Shown piece by piece: positions 1-5,525 of a DNA stretch of 6,667 nt. This stretch comes from CAZGOM01 sp964542875. Its GTDB lineage: Bacteria; Planctomycetota; Phycisphaerae; Phycisphaerales; Phycisphaeraceae. The stretch is taken from the NCBI GenBank assembly GCA_964542875.1, contig CAZIWA010000191.1, positions 1 to 6,667 on the forward strand, written 5' to 3'. A program made the translations under genes and the position numbers. Below the pieces are notes generated by a model. It made no database searches and was not told where the DNA came from. It saw nothing but the letters and a program-made list of their open reading frames with translations. The first letter of the stretch is position 1. Every line of letters begins with the position of its first letter.

Positions 1-925
1 TGCTCGGGCAATACCGCGGGCCGGACGTCTCAATCTGCCCGTTGTACATCGGCGCCCGGTCCAGGTTGGCTCGGATCTTTTCGTGGATCTGCGCGTTGGT
101 CTGCGTCACGTAACACGGCACCTGTGGCAGCCGCGGAAACTTTCCGCCTTGGAGAATCTCAGGCGACATATCGCTGAACGGCACCGGCACGTCATCCCCC
201 GGCTGCGTCGCCAATCCTTCAAAGTTGATCGTCTCCGCCGCCAGCCGAGGCGGGGTCCCAGTCTTAAGCCGGCCAAGCTCAAATCCCAGCCCTTTAAGCG
301 CGCCGGAAATGCCCACCGATGCCGCTTCACCCACGCGCCCGCCCTGGGTTTTGCTCTCGCCCGTGTGCATCAGCCCGCGCATGAATGTGCCTGTCGTCAA
401 CACAATGGCCTTGCATGAAAAGCTCACCGGCCCCGCCAGGTAAACCCAGCCCGATTCATGCGCCCGGTCGCGTGACGGCTCCGGCCTTGGCGCACTGCCC
501 GGAGACACCACGGCCCCCAGCACGCGCCCGTCCTGTGTCAAAATCTCGTCGACGGTCCCCGCGAACACCACGATCTCTTTACGCGTGCCGACCAGCCGCT
601 GCACTTCCCGGGCGTACTGGTATTTGTCGCACTGCGCACGCGGGCCCCACACGGCCGGCCCCTTGGACTGGTTGAGCATCCGGAATTGAATGCCTGTCGC
701 ATCCGTGGCCAGGCCCATCAGCCCGCCCATGGCGTCGATCTCACGCACCATCTGTCCTTTGGCCAGCCCGCCGATGGCCGGGTTGCAGCTCATCGTTCCG
801 ATCTTCGACGGGTCCATGGTCACAAACGCCACGCGCGCGCCCATGTTCGCCCCGGCCCATGCGGCCTCTGCGCCGGCATGCCCGCCACCGACAACCACAA
901 CATCAAAATCATAGGAAAAGTGCAT
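1..925 (-). CDS. mnmG: tRNA uridine-5-carboxymethylaminomethylation enzyme MnmG (GidA), N-terminal part
   Basis: This is the first 308 codons of MnmG; the gene runs off the left edge, and family members are about 620-630 aa. With MnmE, MnmG installs the (carboxymethyl)aminomethyl group on U34 of certain tRNAs, using FAD and a methylene-folate carbon. Visible motifs are the FAD dinucleotide-binding GGGHAGAE (residues 13-20), SCNPAIGGLAKG with VREIDAMGG (46-68), SKGPAVWGPRAQCDKYQY (87-104), TGTFMRGLMHTGE (178-190), LKTGTPPR (220-227), PCYVTQTN (270-277) holding the conserved cysteine C271, and MYNGQIETSGPRYCPS (293-308). Residues about 141-165 form an insert of roughly 15-20 residues compared with my memory of E. 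coli MnmG. The ATG at 925 has no Shine-Dalgarno sequence at normal spacing; a TATAAT lies 6 nt upstream of it. It is co-directional with the acetyltransferase gene, 51 nt downstream, so co-transcription is possible. Identity is certain; the start is likely. Confidence 0.97.
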   Translation of the reverse strand, partial: MHFSYDFDVVVVGGGHAGAEAAWAGANMGARVAFVTMDPSKIGTMSCNPAIGGLAKGQMVREIDAMGGLMGLATDATGIQFRMLNQSKGPAVWGPRAQCDKYQYAREVQRLVGTRKEIVVFAGTVDEILTQDGRVLGAVVSPGSAPRPEPSRDRAHESGWVYLAGPVSFSCKAIVLTTGTFMRGLMHTGESKTQGGRVGEAASVGISGALKGLGFELGRLKTGTPPRLAAETINFEGLATQPGDDVPVPFSDMSPEILQGGKFPRLPQVPCYVTQTNAQIHEKIRANLDRAPMYNGQIETSGPRYCPS

Positions 926-937
926 CGCGCAATTATA
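926..937 (-). promoter_or_regulatory. Possible -10 box giving a leaderless mnmG transcript
   Basis: On the minus strand, a consensus TATAAT (937-932) is followed by six bases and then directly by the mnmG ATG. A start site at the usual distance would fall on the A of the ATG, giving a leaderless message. No convincing -35 box lies 16-18 bp upstream. The AAGGAG farther upstream (about 33 nt before the ATG) is too distant to be the gene's ribosome binding site. The box could be a chance match inside a cysE-mnmG operon. Confidence 0.3.
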
Positions 938-976
938 CAGGTGAAACGGCTTGCCCTCTCCTTGATTCCTTCTCTC

Positions 977-1999
977 TCAAATTACCCAGTCAGGCGGAAC
1001 CTCTTGCTTAAACTCCTGCGGCTTTTGGTTCCGATATTGAAGCTCCGGATTGCGCACTGTCACCCGCGTATATTCCGGCACGGATTGCGTCACAAACACA
1101 TTCGCGCTGATCACCGCGCCCCGGCCCACTTCGGTCTGCCCACCCAGGACGGACGCACCGGAATACACCGTCACTTCATCATGAAGCGTCGGATGCCTTT
1201 TCACGCCTTTGAGCTTTTGCCCCCCACGTGTCGACAGAGCCCCCAGCGTGACGCCCTGATAAATCTTCACGTGCTTGCCGATCACCGTCGTCTCCCCGAT
1301 CACCACGCCTGTGCCGTGATCGATGAAAAAGGATTCGTCGATCGTCGCGCCCGCGTTGATGTCGATGCCGGTAATGCTGTGCGCATACTCCGACATGATC
1401 CTTGGAATCAGCGGCAGCCCGCGGATGTAAAACTCATGCGCCAGCCGATACACCGTGATGGCGAAAAACCCGGGGTAGGAGAAAATAATCTCATCCGTGT
1501 CTGCCGCCGCGGGGTCTCCGTCGTACGCCGCCTGCACGTCTGTCGCCAGCACGGCCCGAAGCCTGGGCACCGTGCCTAAAAACTCCTTCACAATCTCCTG
1601 TGCCTGCTCGTTTGGGTCCTGTCGGAAGTTGCGCCCGCTGCCCGACCGGTGCAGCAGGGCGTGGTGCACCTGTTCCGTCAGCTTGTGATTGATCTCCACC
1701 ACCAGGTTGCCCACGTGGTAATGCAGCGTCTTTTGTGAAAGGTTCTGTTTTCCGAAATACCCCGGAAACAAAAGCTCCCTCAGCAAATGTATTGTCTCGA
1801 TAATGCTATCTCGATTGGCCAGTTTTCCAGCCTCGATATGTCGCGTCCGGCTGTCGCCTTCGTAACTATCCACAATAATATTGACCAGATCGTAAAAATG
1901 ATCCGTTGTGCTCTTAATCACAGCCTCACCTGCGCTTTCGTTTTTATCTTTGTCTGGTTTAGTAGACATTGTCTTGCTTATGGTTTTCTCGATCGACAT
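977..1999 (-). CDS. cysE: Serine O-acetyltransferase, long EpsC/CysE type
   Basis: This enzyme transfers acetyl from acetyl-CoA to L-serine, giving O-acetylserine, the precursor used by cysteine synthase. It is cytosolic. With the ATG at 1999 it has 340 aa: a helical N-terminal part (to about residue 190) followed by a left-handed beta-helix of hexapeptide repeats. Catalytic signatures are D213 in TGIDINAG, and D227-H228 in FFIDHGTGVVIGET, with the same 15-residue Asp-to-His spacing as E. coli CysE D143-H158. H269 in KRHP matches E. coli H193. The segment IYQGVTLGALS is typical of the long form. It lacks the usual short C-terminal Ile ending of E. coli CysE, although it does end in WVI. The start is uncertain: a GTG at 2023 and an ATG at 1969 are in frame, and none has a clear ribosome binding site. 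It is divergent from the encapsulin-desulfurase operon, and serine acetyltransferases are known neighbours of family 2A encapsulins. This suggests that it supplies cysteine to the compartment, which is an inference. Confidence 0.93.
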   Translation of the reverse strand: MSIEKTISKTMSTKPDKDKNESAGEAVIKSTTDHFYDLVNIIVDSYEGDSRTRHIEAGKLANRDSIIETIHLLRELLFPGYFGKQNLSQKTLHYHVGNLVVEINHKLTEQVHHALLHRSGSGRNFRQDPNEQAQEIVKEFLGTVPRLRAVLATDVQAAYDGDPAAADTDEIIFSYPGFFAITVYRLAHEFYIRGLPLIPRIMSEYAHSITGIDINAGATIDESFFIDHGTGVVIGETTVIGKHVKIYQGVTLGALSTRGGQKLKGVKRHPTLHDEVTVYSGASVLGGQTEVGRGAVISANVFVTQSVPEYTRVTVRNPELQYRNQKPQEFKQEVPPDWVI

Positions 2000-2128
2000 C
2001 ACATAACGTGCCTGATAATTCACGGTTCAGTTCAAAACCAGCACAGGCAACAGTACTTTTTCATAACCATAAGTCCATTTGATAAAAGCACTAACAACGC
2101 AACTACGCCAGACCTTGTCCAGCCTTCC

Positions 2129-2148
2129 CCGGCGCCATTATGCGCCGG
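2129..2148. repeat. GC-rich inverted repeat (hairpin) between divergent genes
   Basis: This is a perfect 7-bp stem, CCGGCGC paired with GCGCCGG, with a 6-nt loop CATTAT. There is no T run on either strand afterwards, so it is not a standard intrinsic terminator. It could be a protein-binding dyad or a structured part of a transcript leader; the function is unknown. Confidence 0.5.
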
Positions 2149-2295
2149 ACCGGTGACCAAGGGCACAAGACTACCCGGCCCATGATTGCATTTCAGTCTG
2201 GTATTCAACACAAACGTTGATTTACGACGCCGCGAATCACTTACAACCCCCTTTTATCTGCACCACGACTCCAATACACTCCATCCCCTCAATTG

Positions 2296-2308
2296 GATTC
2301 CTGGAATC
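2296..2308. repeat. 13-bp near-palindrome, possible operator in the encapsulin leader
   Basis: GATTCC and GGAATC form perfect 6-bp arms around a single T. With a one-base centre it cannot fold as an RNA hairpin, so if it is functional it would be a DNA site for a dimeric regulator. It lies 58 bp upstream of the shell-protein ATG. The assignment as an operator is inference from symmetry and position only. Confidence 0.3.
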
Positions 2309-2350
2309 TTAAGTCCAGCCAACAATCCAAATCCAGCAATCCCTTCCACC

Positions 2351-2356
2351 AAGGAG
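2351..2356 (+). promoter_or_regulatory. Strong ribosome binding site fixing the encapsulin start
   Basis: AAGGAG lies 9 nt upstream of the ATG at 2366. It is the best Shine-Dalgarno match in the window and decides the shell gene start at 2366 over the open but unconserved upstream extension that begins at 2186. Confidence 0.85.
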
Positions 2357-2365
2357 TCTTTCATC

Positions 2366-3307
2366 ATGGCAGAGAGCAAATCATCGCCCCACTCATTAGG
2401 CGAAAAAGCCGCATTTCAATTGGCCAATGTCACCAAGACCGCGCCTCAGTACAAAGCCATCACCCCCCGGTGGCTGGTGCGCCTGCTGGATTGGAAGCCC
2501 CTGGAAGCCGGCACCCTTCGCGTCAACCGTGTCGTCGAAGACGAAACCGTTACCGTCGTCTGCGATCAGAAAGACGAGCACACCATTCCTGAGTCCTTCG
2601 TGAACTACGAAGAAAAGCCCCGGGAATACACGCTCAACTCCATCTCCGCGGTGGTGGACGTCCAGACCAAGGTCTCCGACCTCTTCTCCAACCCCTTCGA
2701 CCAGATCAAAGAGCAGCTCCGGCTCTCCATCGAAACCGTCAAGGAACGCCAGGAAAGCGAACTGATCAACAACCCCGGCTACGGGCTCCTGCGCAATGTG
2801 CCCAAGAACCAGCGCCTCAAGACCCGTAAAGGCCCGCCGACCCCCGATGACATGGATGAACTCATTTCCAAGGTCTGGAAGGAACCCTCATTCTTCCTCG
2901 CCCATCCCCGCGCCATCGCAGCCTTCGGGCGTGAATGCACCCGCCGCGGCGTGCCCCCGGCAACCGTCGTGCTTTTTGGCTCCCCCTTCCTCACCTGGCG
3001 CGGTATCCCCATCGTCCCCTGCGACAAGCTCTGGGTCGACGGCCACACCAACCCCACCGAAGCAGGCGGCAAAACCGACATCCTTCTCCTTCGTGTCGGT
3101 GAGAAAAAGCAAGGCGTTGTCGGTCTCTTCCAGCCGGGCCTCCCCGGCGAACAAACCCCCGGCCTCTCCGTCCGCTTCATGGGCATTAACCGCAAAGCCA
3201 TCGGTTCCTATCTCGTCTCTCTCTATTGCTCCGCCGCCGTCCTGACCGACGACGCCATCGCCTCCCTCGAGAACGTTGAAGTGGGCAACTACCATGAATA
3301 CAAGTAA
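2366..3307 (+). CDS. srpI: Family 2A encapsulin nanocompartment shell protein (SrpI-like)
   Basis: This 313-aa protein has the HK97 phage-capsid fold and should self-assemble into a hollow icosahedral cage in the cytoplasm. Recognition rests on segments typical of the SrpI family: the N-terminal arm with SLGEKAAFQLA and KAITPRWL (about residues 10-37), the glycine-rich NNPGYGLLRNVP (135-146), the near-signature RKGPPTPDDMDEL (154-166), FFLAHPRAIAAFGRECTRRG (176-195), and FGSPFLTWRGIP (204-215). There is no inserted cyclic-nucleotide-binding domain, so this is family 2A rather than 2B. The length is normal for the family. The start is set by AAGGAG at 2351. The gene ends inside the start of the cargo enzyme gene (14-nt overlap), so the two are probably translationally coupled. 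The family was first known as a sulfur-regulated protein in cyanobacteria, which suggests sulfur-responsive expression, but no such site can be identified here. Confidence 0.95.
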   Translation: MAESKSSPHSLGEKAAFQLANVTKTAPQYKAITPRWLVRLLDWKPLEAGTLRVNRVVEDETVTVVCDQKDEHTIPESFVNYEEKPREYTLNSISAVVDVQTKVSDLFSNPFDQIKEQLRLSIETVKERQESELINNPGYGLLRNVPKNQRLKTRKGPPTPDDMDELISKVWKEPSFFLAHPRAIAAFGRECTRRGVPPATVVLFGSPFLTWRGIPIVPCDKLWVDGHTNPTEAGGKTDILLLRVGEKKQGVVGLFQPGLPGEQTPGLSVRFMGINRKAIGSYLVSLYCSAAVLTDDAIASLENVEVGNYHEYK

Positions 3308-4040
3308 TTCACTCCCGCAAAGTCCTGACGTGCAAGGCATCTCCCTGCCCTCGTCGGACTTTCCAAACCCTGCGGACTTTGGCCTGCCGGACCCGGCAAC
3401 CATTGCCCGGCTGGCCAATGAGTTTTTCAACTCGGACCTGCCTGCCGCTCCCGCGTCGCCGGTCGACGGCCTGGCCTTGCCTCAGCAGCCGCTGACGGAA
3501 AAAGACCTCGCCGCCCTGCCGTCGTCGCTGGGCGCGAAAAACCCCACAGGGCTCCCCTCGCCTCAGACGCCTTCGCTTGCCGGCATTCCAACCCCGCCCC
3601 AAGCCCCAGGCTTCCCCGGCTCACCGGACCTTAGCTCCGTCGGCGGCCTCCCTGCGGGACTGGGTCTCCCCGGCACGCAAGACGTCCCCGGCTTTGGTTT
3701 CCTGTCGGAAGCCCGTTCCATCTTCGCCCAGGCGCCCTCCCTCCCGGTACAGTCCATCCCGGACCCGGCGCCCGTGAAGATCCTTCCCGGTTCGCAGTTG
3801 CCCGGGTCCATCCCCAGGACGCTCCCCCAAAGCTCTCTGCCTCAGCCCGTCAACACCAAGCCGCCCGAACAAGGCGTGCCGCAGGTGCCCGGTGCACCCG
3901 CGCGCCCGCAGGAGTTCGACCAGCTCACAGACTACTCCTTCCTGAAGGATTTAAACCCATTAAAACCCTTCTCGGGCATTCCCAGCGTCACGCCGGTGAA
4001 CTCGGACCTCACCGCGCCGCTGGGGGATTCCCTTTCGTCA
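3294..4040 (+). other. Region coding for the disordered cargo-loading extension
   Basis: This stretch encodes about 249 residues before the SufS fold. It has no cysteine, few charged residues and very high Pro/Leu/Gly/Ser content. The tripeptide Gly-[Leu/Ile]-Pro recurs at residues 30, 86, 97, 118, 124 and 228 in a loose, non-tandem way. The ordered-looking islands are the Ala/Leu/Asn/Phe segment near residues 35-45 and the Tyr/Phe/Leu segment near 212-220. A role as an encapsulation signal is known for the family; which island contacts the shell is inference. Confidence 0.75.
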
Positions 4041-5273
4041 ATCCCCTTTGATGTCACAGCCATCCGCAGGGACTTCCCCATCCTGTCGGAGCGCATCAAC
4101 GGCCGTCAGTTGGTTTGGTTGGACAACGCGGCCACCACCCAGAAGCCGCAAGCCGTCATCGACCGGCTTGCATACTTCTACCAGCATGAAAACTCCAACA
4201 TCCACCGTGCCGCCCACACCCTGGCGGCACGTTCCACCGATGCTTACGAGGGCGCACGGGAGAAAGTCCGCAGGTTCTTGAATGCCCCCTCCGTGAACGA
4301 AATCATCTTCGTCCGCGGCGCCACCGAAGGCATCAACCTGATTGCCCAGAGCTGGGGCAAAAAGAACATCCAGAAGGATGACGAAATCATCGTCACCCAC
4401 CTGGAGCACCACGCCAACATCGTTCCCTGGCAGGTGCTCTGTTCCGAAAAAGGCGCGAGGCTGAAGGTCGCCCCGGTCGACAACACCGGCCAGATCCTGC
4501 TCGATGAGTATGAAAAACTCTTCACCTCCAAGACCAAGCTCGTCTCCATCACCCATGTTTCCAACGCACTGGGCACCATCGTCCCGGTGCAGGAAATGGT
4601 GGACATCGCCCACCGGCACGGCGCAAAAGCCATCATCGATGGCGCTCAGGCCGTCTCCCACATGCAGGTGGATGTCCAGGCGTACGACTGCGACTTCTAC
4701 GTCTTCTCGGGCCACAAGCTTTTTGGCCCCACCGGCATCGGCGCCGTCTTCGGCAAGGCATCCATCCTTGACCAAACCCCTCCCTATCAGGCAGGGGGCA
4801 ACATGATCGCCGACGTCACGTTTGAGAAGACCCAGTACCAGCCCCCGCCGTTCCGCTTCGAAGCGGGCACCGGCAACATCGCCGACGCCGTCGGCCTCGG
4901 CGCTGCGCTGGACTACCTTAGCCGGATCGGCATGGCCAACATCGCCCGCTACGAGCACGACCTGCTGGTCTACGGCACCCAGGCCCTCTCCAAGGTGCCC
5001 GGGCTCCACCTCATCGGCACCGCCAATGAGAAAGCCAGCGTGCTCTCCTTCGTGCTTGATGGCTACCGCACGCAGGAAGTCGGTGAAGCTCTTGCCAAAG
5101 AAGGCATCGCTGTACGCTCCGGGCACCACTGCGCCCAGCCCATCCTCAGGCGGTTTGGGCTCGAAAGCACCGTCCGCCCCTCCCTTGCGTTCTATAACAC
5201 CTGCGAAGAAATCGACGCCCTCGTCAGCGTGCTGTGGAATCTCAAGTCAGGCCGCATCACCAGCGTCGTCTGA
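3294..5273 (+). CDS. sufS: Encapsulin cargo cysteine desulfurase (SufS-type) with long N-terminal targeting extension
   Basis: This PLP enzyme converts L-cysteine to L-alanine and an enzyme-bound persulfide. With the ATG at 3294 it has 659 aa: an extension of about 249 residues, then a complete group II desulfurase domain of about 410 aa. Domain residues align with E. coli SufS at a constant offset of 249: H372 in LEHHAN (H123), D449 and Q452 in IIDGAQ (D200, Q203), the PLP lysine K475 in FSGHKLFGPTG (K226), the catalytic C613 in RSGHHCAQP (C364), and R628 in VRPSLAFYN (R379). All key residues are present. The extension is rich in Pro, Gly, Leu and Ser and is probably disordered. It has a helix-prone ATIARLANEFF (about 35-45) and a Tyr/Phe-containing TDYSFLKDL (about 212-220) just before the enzyme. 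Such extensions load desulfurase into family 2A shells. An in-frame TTG at 3276 is possible, but the ATG is preferred. No SufE or SufU partner is adjacent. Confidence 0.95.
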   Translation: MNTSNSLPQSPDVQGISLPSSDFPNPADFGLPDPATIARLANEFFNSDLPAAPASPVDGLALPQQPLTEKDLAALPSSLGAKNPTGLPSPQTPSLAGIPTPPQAPGFPGSPDLSSVGGLPAGLGLPGTQDVPGFGFLSEARSIFAQAPSLPVQSIPDPAPVKILPGSQLPGSIPRTLPQSSLPQPVNTKPPEQGVPQVPGAPARPQEFDQLTDYSFLKDLNPLKPFSGIPSVTPVNSDLTAPLGDSLSSIPFDVTAIRRDFPILSERINGRQLVWLDNAATTQKPQAVIDRLAYFYQHENSNIHRAAHTLAARSTDAYEGAREKVRRFLNAPSVNEIIFVRGATEGINLIAQSWGKKNIQKDDEIIVTHLEHHANIVPWQVLCSEKGARLKVAPVDNTGQILLDEYEKLFTSKTKLVSITHVSNALGTIVPVQEMVDIAHRHGAKAIIDGAQAVSHMQVDVQAYDCDFYVFSGHKLFGPTGIGAVFGKASILDQTPPYQAGGNMIADVTFEKTQYQPPPFRFEAGTGNIADAVGLGAALDYLSRIGMANIARYEHDLLVYGTQALSKVPGLHLIGTANEKASVLSFVLDGYRTQEVGEALAKEGIAVRSGHHCAQPILRRFGLESTVRPSLAFYNTCEEIDALVSVLWNLKSGRITSVV

Positions 5274-5303
5274 CGCAACAGGCTTTACATCCAAAGCGCC
5301 TTC

Positions 5304-5336
5304 AAAACACCCCCATTGCTTGATGGGGGTGTTTTT
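5304..5336 (+). terminator. Intrinsic terminator of the encapsulin-desulfurase operon
   Basis: CACCCCCAT (5308-5316) pairs perfectly with ATGGGGGTG (5323-5331) around a 6-nt loop, and the stem extends through AAAA/TTTT. A run of five T follows the G-rich arm. It lies 31 nt after the desulfurase stop, so the shell and cargo genes form one unit, separated from the pilin-like gene. Confidence 0.92.
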
Positions 5337-5525
5337 CTGTCCACAGCCATTATTTAAGCCCTTCACGTTTGAATCTCGTTTTTTCGCTACATATCCATTA
5401 GTCACTTTCAACGACAATCCAAAATATTGTTTGTACCCCGCTCACCCCCCGGCTAGCATGGCTTCCACGGGGTTGCCTGCAGCGCTCTTCATTTCGCCCA
5501 ACCAGCCTTTAGGAAAGCCTATTTC
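5337..5525 (+). other. Intergenic region upstream of the pilin-like gene
   Basis: No gene is seen. The part after the terminator is AT-rich and should carry the promoter of the next gene. The best candidate, TTGTAC (5431-5436) and TAGCAT (5454-5459) with a 17-bp spacer, is weak. AGGAAAG at 5511-5517 is a fair ribosome binding site 8 nt before the ATG at 5526. Confidence 0.4.

Larger units (their letters stand above)
2000..2365. other. Divergent intergenic region between cysE and the encapsulin operon
   Basis: I see no gene here. The reading frame upstream of 2366 continues open, but its residues look like untranslated leader. The cysE-proximal part (about 2020-2110) is AT-richer. It should hold both divergent promoters, but I found no -35/-10 pair good enough to report on either strand. 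Three dyads stand out: CCGGCGC/GCGCCGG at 2129-2148, TCAAC/GTTGA at 2205-2220, and GATTCC/GGAATC at 2296-2308. The last 110 bases before the shell gene are poor in G and rich in C and A, so that part of the mRNA leader is probably unstructured, which fits strong translation. Confidence 0.6.

Noticed and set aside
686..1579. 297-codon open frame on the plus strand
   Set aside because: It lies antisense to cysE and mnmG, both clear homologues, and its His/Arg-rich translation is a codon-bias shadow.
2129..2148. Intrinsic terminator call for the GC-rich hairpin
   Set aside because: No T run follows on either strand, and it lies between divergent genes where a terminator is not expected.
1787..2185. 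132-codon open frame on the plus strand over the cysE start and intergenic region
   Set aside because: It overlaps cysE antisense, has no ribosome binding site and no recognisable motif.
2186..2365. 60-codon upstream extension of the encapsulin frame
   Set aside because: Its residues do not resemble the family N-terminus, and the strong AAGGAG with ATG at 2366 gives the normal family start.
4038..5129. 363-codon open frame on the minus strand
   Set aside because: It is antisense to the desulfurase catalytic domain, and its Gly/Val/Asp-rich composition is typical of a reverse-strand shadow of a GC-rich gene.
5431..5459. Promoter TTGTAC-N17-TAGCAT before the pilin-like gene
   Set aside because: The match to consensus is weak, so it is mentioned only in the intergenic entry and not called as a feature.
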